A DNA stretch of 29,356 nt from Rhizophagus sp. LPA8_4_AMF (taxonomy: Eukaryota > Glomeromycota > Glomeromycetes > Glomerales > Glomeraceae). Shown here one piece after another: positions 1 to 9,897 of the stretch (the first letter of the stretch is position 1; every line of letters begins with the position of its first letter). Location of the stretch: positions 1 to 29,356 of the forward strand of contig JADRCO010000624.1 of assembly GCA_021464525.1 (NCBI GenBank), written 5' to 3'. Both the position numbers and the translations under genes were made by a program. Under the pieces are notes generated by a model. The model searched no databases. It saw only the letters and a list, made by a program, of their open reading frames with translations, and was not told the DNA's origin.

Positions 1-1
1 A

Positions 2-2717
2 GCTGGACATGAAGGAAAACATGCTTGTGATAAAATAAGCCATTTATGTGGTAAATCATGTAGTCTTAATGACAAGCGTAATTGTCAAAAAGTTTGCTCA
101 AAGGAAATTGGACATGATGACAATGAACATTTATGTCAATCAACAATCCATTACTGTGGAAAAAATTGCTCATTATTAACACATACTGTAAAAGGAGATT
201 ATTATTGTCCAAATAAATGCACTAAACCCTATGAAGAAGGACATGAGATACACCGTTGTGAAAATTCAAGTTGTCCGATTCAATGTCCAATTCCGAATTG
301 CAAAAAGAAGTGTCAAAGTAATAACCATTTTCATTCTTTTTCAGACTTGCAGGTTGACCATTTTTGTGGGTGCGTATTATTATAATGGTTTTTTATTTAT
401 TTTTCTATTGGTTAATAAATATTTTAATTAAAGCAATGAGCATCAATGTCGTGAATTATGTGAAGATGATGGTATATGTCAAGTAGTGGCAGGACCTATA
501 AAGCAAGTAACTTATAAGGGTTTAGCCAAAGAAACTTCTATTACATTTACAAAGGTATAACTTTAAAGCATGTAGAATTATTAGTTATTATTACTAAATA
601 CAAAAATATATTAACTTTTATATTTCTATTTAAATAGCATATTCAATTAAGTGAAAGATTAAAATGTATTAAAAAGATTCCTCCAAATGAATTTAAACAT
701 ACGGGAAAACATACACATAAGGAAATTGGATTTCATTATTGTGAAGCACAATGTCAATTCTGTGAAAATTATGTGCGTATTTGCGAAATTTTATATTTAA
801 CATTTGATTATAATATTAATTGTTTTTATCTTATCTAAAATTAGTGTACATTACCATACGGACACAGTCAACTTCATGATACGAGACATGGAAATATGAC
901 TCGAACTGAATTCTCAGGAGAAGATAATGAATTTGAATATGCAGGGTATGATAAATTTTAATATTAAAGGAAAATATGAGATATGATCCTTTTTTTAATT
1001 ATAATATTCTTCAATGATTAGCCATATATTGAAAGTTGGTGATCAAGGAGCATTTGTTCCTTGCAATTTGGCAAGTATTACATAAATTTCCTATTTATTT
1101 ATATTTTCAATTATTTTTTCTTAAAAATGGTTTACCTTTTCTTTATACTAGCATTGTAGAGATTTAGGTAGACATCGTCACATTGATTATTGTCAAAATG
1201 AAGAAAATTGCAAATTGGGAAGTCAAGGGCAAGATATACAACATATTAATGGTAATCATCACACTTTTTTTAAACCACTTTTCAATTATTTGTTAATGAT
1301 CTATAAATTTTAGAAAAAGTGCAACCTAACCCTGAAAGACCAAAAGATTTTATATCTCATAAAGTTTTCTGGGAGCGAACAGGCTTCAAAGGTGCATATT
1401 AAATTAATTTTAATGTTTCTAAACATTATAAATTTATAATGTGCTATTGACGGTTTATTTAATTACCATATTTCTTTATTGTAAACCGTAGATCCTTATA
1501 CCGTTCGAGAACAACAAGAATTTGCAAAATGTGATCATGAGTGTTCCGATGAAAAGCATCGTAAAACTCAAGTATCAAGTGCCCCACCTCCAACTAAGTC
1601 ATTTTGCGAATTACAAATTTTTCATGCTCCACTCAATCCAAGTTCAAACCCTCCAAACGATTATGGGTATATAACTTCAGATGGACATCATTTTGGTTGT
1701 GAAAATCCAAGTACACGTGAGACTGCTTTTCATATTATTTTTGTATTGGATCGTTCGAGTTCTATGAGCAGTAATGACAGAAAACCGATTCCAAACCTTC
1801 CAATTTACAATGATTTAATACAAAATCATAATAATAGGATTGGTGCAGCTTATCAAGCGGTAATATTAAATAATATATGATTTGTAAAGTTTTTCTTAGT
1901 TTTAAACAAGTAAATTTCTTAATACAGGTATATCAATTTATGGAATCACGTATAAATTCTGTAAAAGCAAATCACAATCAAGTATCATCAGCAACGCGCG
2001 ATAGTATTTCGTTAATCTTATTTGACCATGAGGTTTTTAATTATATACACGTACCAATATTCGAATTTGAATTCATATTTATATTAGTTACCAAAATAAA
2101 TTAATAAATTACAGGTTATTGCTCCATTTGAAAATCGAGATTTGTCAGATCCGAAAGAATTGTTAAATTCAATTCTCCAGCACCGAGCTCGTGGTAGAAC
2201 AGATTTCAGTCTTGCTATTCAAAAAGCTGGATTTTTGATCAGTTCTCATTTTGACTATGCAAAGTATGTTCTTTTTAATAGGTTAAGAAATTATAATCAT
2301 TTAGTATTGTATCTTAATTTATTGTCGTTTAGAGTAAATGTCATTATCTTCGTGTCCAGTGGAGAATGTGGTGTTCCAACGACTCAGCTTCACCATATTT
2401 GTAAACAAAATCAAGCAAAGGGGTAACTATCCTTAGACTTTATATTTTTTTTAGATAATTTCCTTTTTTAATTTTGGTTTCATCTATTTAGATCTCCGTT
2501 ATACCTTTATACGGTATTATTCAGTAGTGATGCACGTAGCCATTCTTTAGAAGAAATGGCAAAGATTGCACAATCTTATCATCCACAGAATTCATCATCT
2601 AGGGCTCTACGATGTCAATTTACTCGTACTATTGATGAAATTAATTTAGTGAATCACTTCACCAATGTGGCTGAAAGCTTAAGAAAACATAAACCGGCTT
2701 TGTTAAAGAAGAGGTAG
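2..2717 (+). CDS. Copy A, 3' part: Cys/His-rich region plus VWFA domain protein (partial at window start)
   Basis: Twelve exons can be joined: 2-369, 434-554, 638-772, 845-945, 1022-1070, 1152-1251, 1314-1391, 1492-1859, 1928-2032, 2115-2263, 2333-2422, 2492-2717 (stop TAG). They give 629 aa open at the 5' edge. Residues 1 to about 360 are rich in paired Cys and His (patterns such as HLCxxxC and CxxxC), probably zinc-binding. Residues about 395-620 form a VWFA domain: strand FVLDRSSSM, a later RTDF threonine, and FVSSGEC where SDGE is usual. Exon boundaries and phases up to 1391 match those of copy B (identity of introns 2, 0, 0, 2, 0, 1, 1), so A and B are paralogues. The intron after 1070 has a GC donor. 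An AATAAA lies at about 2982. The 5' part, including the expected GTPase domain, lies outside the window. The family assignment is from memory. Confidence 0.85.
1720..2690 (+). other. VWFA domain of copy A with altered MIDAS
   Basis: The von Willebrand factor A fold binds a divalent metal at the MIDAS, built from DxSxS, a Thr and an Asp in the SDG loop. Here DRSSS is at 1749-1763 and the Thr of RTDF at 2199-2201, but the SDG loop reads SSG (AGT at 2358-2360), so the third ligand is Ser instead of Asp. The hydrophobic core strands and the closing helix before the terminal KKR are otherwise present. Metal binding may be weakened; that is inference. The domain spans five exons. Confidence 0.8.
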
Positions 2718-3660
2718 AGAAGAGTCTTGTTTGTAAACATATTCAAGCAAATTTTTCTAGAATGATTCAGATAATTTCTTGATAGAATACATACAGTATT
2801 CCATGTTTTTATACTCTTTTGATTCTTTAGAAATTTATAAAACTCGCGCTTCATATTATGATTGTTACAATGTAGAATATTTTTCAAAAACATTTTCTTC
2901 TTTGAAATTTTGAAATCTTTCGTACGAAATTACGTGGCTATTTCACGAATTATTGTTACTTTTATTACTTTGAAGAATTAAAATAAATATTTAAATTTTT
3001 AAATTTATTAAATTCAAGAAATTTCCAGTAAATTTTTTTAAACTCGTCATAATCTTTACTGAAACGCAAAAATTTGTTTTAAATTCAGTATATTCAGTAG
3101 ACTTATTTTGCTTCATTATTAAACTCTATAATTTCGGTAGGGTAACTTGTATATTGAATTTTTATGTTCTATAAACTGTAAATGAATTTCATATTATTAT
3201 AATCGTTGGGGAGATTATATCATTGACTGATAAAGTTTTTCCTTTTTTAAGCAACGTATGCAATTTTTGAGGTAATTTTTTCCAAAATTGATTAGTTTAT
3301 TCAGTGTGGACAAAAATTGAAAAATTTTGATTTGTTTTTTGAATTTTTTTTTTATACCCTCTTTTGTTATTTTACTGTCAGTTTTTTCTTACAAATTAAC
3401 AAATCTCATTCATTCAAAGATATAAAAAGTTCATTCATTCATTCAAAAAAATTTTATTTGCCGCTTTTTCATTCTTAAAAAATTATTAAAAAATTTGTTA
3501 ATTGAACGTTGTTGCACTTATTTTTAAATATTATAAAAATATTGCAATTATTTTAATTATTTTATTTATGTTTTTATGAATAAACATTATAAAAATAAAA
3601 TATAATTTTCAATATTTATTTTCATTAAGTAAAGCTAATAAATTAAAATTAATATTCACA
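2718..3660. other. AT-rich 3' flank of copy A, no gene seen
   Basis: Almost pure A/T with stops in all frames. It holds a possible poly(A) signal AATAAA at about 2982-2987 and a short ATTC microsatellite-like run near 3408-3445. The minus-strand reading frame across 2654-2893 overlaps the last exon of copy A and has no protein-like composition. Confidence 0.5.
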
Positions 3661-4626
3661 TTGATAGAAAGGAATAAAACATTCCTTCTAAGCAAAAAAG
3701 GATCTAAAAGAAAATCTGCTACCACCAGTTCCAATGATCGTAATACTCAATATTTCGTGGTTTTTAAACTTTTTCTTCATTTAAATCTAATAATTTAACT
3801 TTAGTTATTTAACAAAATAGACCGTCTCCATTCACTTATTGAGTTTCCGGTTAACATAGCATTATAGAATCTGATAAAGTACAATTCTGCGAAAAATCAA
3901 AAAGTTTATCGCTTTTCAGTTCTAATGGTATATTCATCATTTCATCCATCTTATGCGTTTGTAGTACCAACTAAAATTGCCAGAAAATCATGGTTTTATT
4001 GCAATAAATACTGTACAAATGAACAAACGATACATAATTCAAGTGCTCCTATTCCTAATAATATTTCAAATGAGGCTGGCGCACGCAATATAGTTTCACT
4101 GATCAGTGATAGATTATTAACAATATGAAATTTTCTTTTATACAAAATTATAAAAAAATATTAATACTAGAAGACTATAATTTTATTCTAGACAAAAGGA
4201 ATTCTAGAAGTTTGTTTATTTTCTGGGATCAGATGGATTTGTGTAAAATGCTTTTGCTTAGTAAAAATGAACTTCTAGAAAAGAATAAAAAAAATCTGAA
4301 GAACAATAATTATAATGTCCAGTCAAAAATGAAGAGAGAGATACAAATAAGTAACAGTGTATAAAATGTATAATCAGGAATATATTTCAAAGACTTATTA
4401 CCTAAAAGTTAGAATATTGTACAAATGCATTTATCAGGAACTGTCCCTGAAATGCTAGCAGAATATCTGACTAAAATATTAACTAGTAAGGTTTAAATTG
4501 GTTAAAAATAAAGGAATCATGATAGTATAAAAAATAAGAAATTTGGTAAATTTCCATATAGGCGAGGATGATAAGAAATTAGTGGCTGTTTGTTATGAAA
4601 GTAAAAAGGTTATAACATTATTTTGA
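3661..4626 (+). pseudogene. Decayed multi-segment gene of unknown function
   Basis: Successive protein-like segments follow each other on the + strand in shifting frames. They are a basic/Ser-rich stretch (SKKGSKRKSATTSSNDR, 3691-3741), a stretch containing VQFCEKSKSLSLFSSNG (about 3876-3930), a 67-codon frame (3925-4128) and a 79-codon frame (4125-4364) that overlaps it by four bases, which suggests a -1 lesion. The last piece, MHLSGTVPEMLAEYLTKILT, continues across a good intron (GTAAGG at 4486, TAG ending 4561) into EDDKKLVAVCYESKKVITLF and a TGA at 4624-4626. The last intron and the continuity argue for a former real gene. I do not recognise the family with certainty; it looks like a dispersed gene family rather than part of the array. 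No start codon can be defended. Confidence 0.45.
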
Positions 4627-4792
4627 CCAAAGGTTCATTAAATTTGTTTTTTCTTTTGGAGAGTAATAAACCATTCAAAAAAGTACATAATGAAGAATTT
4701 GGAACATTAGTTTTTTAGATTTTTTTTTGTCAATTATTATTGCAAATTAAATATTTATTAAATTAATAGAGTAATCGATATATGATATTGTA

Positions 4793-5175
4793 TAGGTCGG
4801 TCATAACCGGTCAAGAACCTTTGACTGACCGACCATTCTGACCGACCGCTATGGCTGACCATTTGACCGACCCTTATCAAAATAATTAAAAAAAAGTTGT
4901 GAAACTGTTTTTACTATAATATTTCATAAAAAGAAACATTTTTGCAAACGTTTTTAATCGGTTTAACAAAAAAATGTTGCGAAAATGTTTTTTATTAATA
5001 ATTTCATAAAAAAAAATGTTTTCGCACTTTTTTTAATAAAAAAGTTGCAGATGGTTAGTTAAAGGATTAGTCAGACTGGTCAGTCAAATGGTCGGTCAAA
5101 AGTCTTTGACTGACCAGTATCGGTCATGGTCATAACCGTTCATAACTGGTTAATGATCATGACCGTTTCAACCTA
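4793..5175. mobile_element. Near-palindromic MITE with GACCG/CGGTC-rich termini
   Basis: The element starts TAGGT and ends ACCTA. Each end carries a chain of CGGTCA/TGACCG words, and the left end is partly complementary to the right end, though it lacks the first inner segment. The core is A/T-rich with two related blocks (about 4890-4960 and 4970-5040). Read backwards, the last roughly 90 bases match the sequence that begins at 29265 and interrupts copy C, which proves at least two insertions of one family here. The terminal motif TAGGxxxxxAACGG resembles fungal hAT-type MITEs, but no clear target duplication is visible, so the superfamily is inferred. Confidence 0.7.
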
Positions 5176-5523
5176 TACTTACAAATTAGGATATATTATG
5201 ATTTTTTTGGCTAATCAGAGAAACTCTATGAAAAAAAAAGATGGTCTGACCTCTCTTTTTTATTCATTGGAATGGTAACTCACTGATCTGCAATTTACTA
5301 ATTAAAATTTCGTTTTCTATTCATTGAGTTAGGTGCTTGAGAACGCCCTAAGTCATCTATTACTTATCATATATATGATGATAAATCAATTAAGTATACA
5401 ATTGTCTCATACTTTCAGAAGTTTGTAATACTTATGATTATACTTTTCAATTTAACTATGCTATTAAAAAGAACATGACTTTCCTAACATTCTTTTACAT
5501 GATCCTATAATAAATAAGCTCCT

Positions 5524-5776
5524 TTATTTTATATTTTTTTTAATTTCTTCTACTAGTGTGGCCATCTCATTTTCTTTGGATTCTAGCACTTCAGCATATT
5601 TCTTTTGGTATTTCATTGTACACCATGTATTCGTTTTCACTTCCATAATATTTAATGGAAAGAAATAGTAAAGCAAATCTGAGGTTAAGTAGCACCAAAG
5701 ATATTCCATATATTCCTATACTACTATGGTATTGTTTCTGAACAATTTTCCCAACAATGCCCACAAGATTTTTCAC
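5524..5776 (-). pseudogene. Minus-strand coding relic, possibly coiled-coil C-terminus
   Basis: Two overlapping minus-strand frames occur. The one ending at 5524 finishes with a charged, helix-like segment (KYAEVLESKENEMATLVEEI), which is more protein-like than chance A/T translation. The upstream frame begins MKNLVGIVGKIVQ. Together with the relic at 6430-6641 on the same strand they may be remains of one gene. No family is recognised. Confidence 0.25.
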
Positions 5777-6429
5777 TGATCAGTGCTATTTGATTGTATT
5801 TGAAAAATGAATGAAATCCTTTAATAATAATGTATTGGTATTACCTTGTATCTGCTACTAATTCATTGTTTTTTTGTATCATCTTTCTTGTTATATAATA
5901 AATACAATTATTGATTAATAAAAAAATTAAAATAAATAATAAGTTGTATGTATATTTTTAATAGTACACTAACTACAGTAAATAAATTTTCTGTGTAAAT
6001 ATTTCAATGCTAGGATTTAAATAATTCTGATTATTTTCAGTTGTTCAATCCATTCCAGCTTTCTGATTTTTAAACCAATGCATATGATACTTAAATATGA
6101 AGGATTTTATACACTGTAAATAGATATAATTTGCATAAGTTAATGTTAAATCAGAAAGTCATGAAAAGAAAAATGAAAAATATAAAACTTACTGTAATAT
6201 ATATAAATTTTCAGAACTATATACTACTTATTAATATTCTTATCAGAAAGTAATAATCATATACTATCAGCTATTACTTGGACTGTTTTTATTGGAATAT
6301 TTTTTTGTTTTTAAAAATTTTCTGCTTTTCCAAATACTTAAATTCAATAGTATTTGGATTTATCTTATAGTTGCTATTTAATATATATCTTATCATATTT
6401 ACAACTATCTTTATTTTTTTCATTCAGTA
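5776..6429. other. AT-rich intergenic stretch, nothing recognised
   Basis: A/T-rich sequence with frequent stops in all frames and no repeat or RNA signature that I can see. Confidence 0.4.
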
Positions 6430-6641
6430 TCAGACTATCAGTAAATATGATTGTGTTTTGATGGATGACATTAATATACTATTAGAAGATGGCTGTACAT
6501 CATTGTGATCAATTTTCTAAGTTTTAGGATAAAGACTCTTCAGATATCATGAAGATGTTGTGTTAAGTATTTCAGACACTTTAATAACTTGTTTTTCCAC
6601 TGATATATTTAGAGGCTCTTGAGTGAATTTTGAACTGTTTT
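6430..6641 (-). pseudogene. Minus-strand coding relic with internal stops
   Basis: Read on the minus strand from about 6641 to 6430, one frame gives polar protein-like segments (for example KFTQEPLNISVEKQVIKVS and DVQPSSNSILMSSIKTQS) broken by two stops. The Ser/Gln/Glu composition differs from the Ile/Tyr/Phe/Asn noise of the neighbouring A/T sequence. It is likely a decayed exon, possibly upstream of the relic at 5524-5776. Function unknown. Confidence 0.3.
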
Positions 6642-6814
6642 ACGTCTATTAAGGTAGAAATAAGTGGGAGAAGATTTTCATAAGGATTCAATACTTATAA
6701 ATTGGTAAGTTAATAGTTCAAATGAATATTTTTGGTTAGATTAATTAGCCACTTTTAATAAAGTTTTATTTAAAATAAATTTTTTACATAAATCTATCAA
6801 TATAAGTTATATAA

Positions 6815-7005
6815 CTAATAAAAAAATGTTTGTGAAACTGTTATGTTTGTAATTTAACTGGATCAACCGATTAAATTAATTGATTAATTAATCAATTAAA
6901 TTGTTCGGTTAGATTATTTGATTAACCGATTTTTGAGGTACCTTAATCAGTTAACTGACTTAATCTATTAATTAATCGATTAACCTTAATCGATTCCAAC
7001 CTCTA
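6815..7005. mobile_element. One-ended MITE remnant with CGATTAA/TTAATCG palindromes
   Basis: The right end reads CGATTCCAACCTCTA, whose complement TAGAGGTTGGAATCG resembles the TAGGxxxxxAACGG termini of the other MITEs here. Inside lie nested palindromes built from ATTAATTAAT and TTAATCGATTAA. The left part (AAAAATGTTTGTGAAACTG near 6822) resembles the core of the 4793-5175 element. No matching left terminus is visible, so the copy is probably truncated. Confidence 0.5.
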
Positions 7006-7320
7006 CATCAAACATTAGCCAATGCGATTTTAGAAAATAATGTTAGTGAAAATATTGAAAATATTAATTGTGAAATTGGGCATTATATAGTATCTCTTAT
7101 ATCAGAAGGTGATGGTTACTTGTTAAGAGTGAGAAAAACGACTCTTCTTTTAACATATTATTGTAACTGCTGGGCTGATCTTGAAAAACAATCAACAAAC
7201 ATTCATTGTTAGATAAACAAAGAGATACTCCTGCTTAGTTAAAACGGTACCATCGTAAAAGATCAATAAACATTGAAATTTTATCATGTTTGAACTATAA
7301 TAACATTATTATTCTCACAA
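7006..7320 (+). pseudogene. Decayed coding fragment, perhaps from a mobile-element protein
   Basis: Starting directly at the MITE border, a frame runs 68 codons to TAG at 7210-7212 and includes EIGHYIVSLISEGDGYLLRV and YYCNCWADLEKQ. After a shift of two bases the likeness continues with DKQRDTPA, a stop, then LKRYHRKRSINIEIL. The order Cys-x-Cys, then KQRDTP, then a basic KRYH segment recalls the N-terminal zinc-binding region of MULE/FAR1-like proteins that are repetitive in such genomes. That comparison is from memory and weak. It carries at least one frameshift and one stop. Confidence 0.4.
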
Positions 7321-9047
7321 AATATTAAGCCAAATGTCATTTATGGTTAAAAAATATTTAGCCAAATTTTAAATTATCGAAAAAGATGAATGATAATATT
7401 AGAGCACTAAAAAATCGCCAAACTACGCCAAGAACTTGAAGTTATTTGAACCATAATACAATGTATCATGTTCAACTTAATAGTATTTGTAAAGTATCAA
7501 AATAATTAAGAACAAAACTACATTAAGAAGTCAACAATTGAATATAATACCTTAATAGTTTATTACAATAAATGACAAAATTACAAATGTATATAATAAG
7601 TTGCTTTAACATTTGTTTTGCCAATTAAAAAATATGTTCATCATTCAAATTATTTCGCGATCAAAATATAATTACCGAAAATAATCATCCGGATCATGTG
7701 CGTTGGCAACAAATCCGGCTACCATTTTTTACATGGTGTCGTTATTTTTAAATATATCGTATATGATTAACTAGATCTGTTTCGTAGTGACAGACTAATT
7801 TAATTGCTCAACAATAATATAGGAAATATTATATTAGCAGATATCATATGTATATTTAGGCCTTAGAATGATGTTGAAAAAGATATTAATTCAGTTTTTT
7901 TTTGTAAAAATAGCTTTTATAAGAAAATCATAAACTATAAATAAACTAAAAAATTCCGATGTGTAACTTTTGTTTGCATTATAAGGATAATAAATAGAAC
8001 TGAAATTAGTTAACAGAAATAAAATCAATAATAGAAAAAACCAAAAGTTAACAAATTTAAATCGTCTTTGTATAAAAATACATATTTGTTATTTTTTTCT
8101 TTTAAATCACTATACATTATATGTTATAAAATTTAATGATCTAAAACATATTTTATATTTAATTTTGGAAAATACAAATTAGAATATTTATAATTAAGAC
8201 GCCATTTTAAATAATTATAAAGAATTCTTTTTGTAACTTTATATCACTCTTTAGTGTCCATTTTAAAATATAGATAGATAATTAAAAACTCTTTTACTTT
8301 TTTCACGCATATTGTTAATATCTTTTATCTTATTAATGACTGATAATGTGGACATACTTATTATTTTTGTTTATTTTTTAATACTTTGTATATTACTTTT
8401 ATATTGTAATTTATTTGTTTATTATTACTTACTAAATTTACGTTATTCTTTGTCTGTAAGTTTCTTACTATTTTAAATAGAATATAGTATCAATGATATG
8501 TTTGACATAATTATTTTAATTTAATTATTTAATTTACAGACGCAATTCATACAACTATAATATACAATAAGGACAAAATTTAAGTACAAATAAATCAATA
8601 AAATAAGTGTAATAGCAAAACAAAGAAATCATCACTAAAATTAATGTTTTTGTAAATGCTTTACATATTGTAATACAAAAGAAAATGTGTTATCCTAAGT
8701 CTAATAATAACGTTGAAATCGGATTACTTGATATTGAAAAATATATAAATATAAGCAAAATAAAATAAAACACTAACTAATTAGCTAATTATTTATAGCA
8801 AATATAATATGTAAAGATCTTTATTATAATTTAAATTATAAAAGTATGATAAAGGAATCTATGTTTTTAATTTTAATAACAAAAAAAAACAAGACTTATA
8901 AATGAAATCAGAGAAAGCGAATAAAATAAAAGACTTGCTTGTATTGCGGCATTACATTTTTCATTACATTCCTTATTACATATCTCATAACACTAAATGA
9001 TTGAGACTTGATATTAGTGCCCGTTAAGTTTTCGGATTGATCCGCTT
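7321..9047. other. AT-rich intergenic stretch, no gene seen
   Basis: About 1.7 kb of A/T-rich sequence without frames above noise. Only scattered runs of A and T and short imperfect palindromes are visible. Confidence 0.45.
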
Positions 9048-9269
9048 TTAATCGTTTATTTCAAGGCGATAAATAGCGATTCCTTTTTTAATTCCTGGTT
9101 GCATATTAATTATAATTTCAGATTTATGTTCGCCAGGTGGCAAAGATACTTTTTTATTCATTTTATAAATTTCATGCATATTGCTTAGCAATAATGAATT
9201 TTCAATTGCGAATTTATATATATATATATATATATATATTTTTAAAAAAAAATCGATGATTAAATCCAC
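9048..9269 (-). CDS. Small hypothetical ORF or gene relic with a TA microsatellite
   Basis: A 73-codon frame ends at 9048. Its last 54 residues contain protein-like text (VSLPPGEHKSEIIINMQPG and GIAIYRLEIND). Its N-terminal part is only the translation of a (TA)n run at 9215-9239 and poly-A, so the annotated start at 9269 is unlikely to be real; an upstream exon may have been lost or replaced. It lies 0.6 kb upstream of copy B on the opposite strand. I do not recognise the family. It is most likely the 3' exon of a decayed gene. Confidence 0.3.
   Translation of the reverse strand: MDLIIDFFLKIYIYIYIYKFAIENSLLLSNMHEIYKMNKKVSLPPGEHKSEIIINMQPGIKKGIAIYRLEIND
9215..9239. repeat. (TA)n microsatellite
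   Basis: About twelve uninterrupted TA units. Confidence 0.9.
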
Positions 9270-9589
9270 AATGTCAAAAAAGATTTAAAATATGAATTTA
9301 TCAGGCGTAACTAGTACCTCTTTTATTTTATTATTATTAGCCGATTTTTTGCACTCAAGTTACCGTCCATAGTTTCGTTTTAAGTCTCTTATGATCGAGA
9401 TGCTTTAATACTATTTAGTATCTTTGTAAAAGGATAATTTTTCTACATATTGGAATTATTTTGACAGAATCTTTTTAATCTATTATTTTTCAATTCTCTC
9501 ACACCATTGTGATAGAAACAGTAATTCTTATAATATGAATGGATCAATTTTTCTAAGATAAAAAAAGGTTTATTCCTAATATTGCAATT

Positions 9590-9897
9590 GAATCTCTCCA
9601 CTTATAAATAAGAACGCAAGAATAAAAGTAATGATTCTCGTAGATTGAGAGACAGTGATACATTTAACAATTTTAGCAGTCATTCACGTGATAACAAATT
9701 CTTTGCATAGAAAGATCGACATGGTGATTTTATTTCGGCTTTACGTCCGTATTAAGTAAATAAAATAAAAATCACTGCAGTGTTACTGTATCGAAGTTTA
9801 AACCGGTTATTAAACCTGTAAATAGTTAAAATTGGATTAACAGGTCCGTTTATAAATTAAAATTATTTTTTTTTCTGGACCACAATTTGATAAAATC
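9590..9897 (+). promoter_or_regulatory. Putative promoter and 5' leader of copy B
   Basis: TATA-like words (TTATAAATA near 9601 and TATAAATTA near 9851) and a palindromic CACGTG E-box at 9685-9690 lie within 310 bp of the ATG. In such A/T-rich DNA the TATA words are expected by chance, and the E-box is the more informative site. The transcription start cannot be placed from sequence. Confidence 0.25.

Noticed and set aside
231-431. 66-codon + strand frame
   Set aside because: It lies in another frame of the first copy A exon and its intron; the true frame there is the Cys/His-rich one ending at 369.
2654-2893. 79-codon minus-strand frame
   Set aside because: Antisense to the last exon of copy A and its A/T-rich 3' flank; the composition is noise-like.
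4890-5045. Repeated blocks considered as a CRISPR-like array
   Set aside because: Only two degenerate A/T-rich blocks inside a MITE core, no regular spacers, and the genome is eukaryotic.
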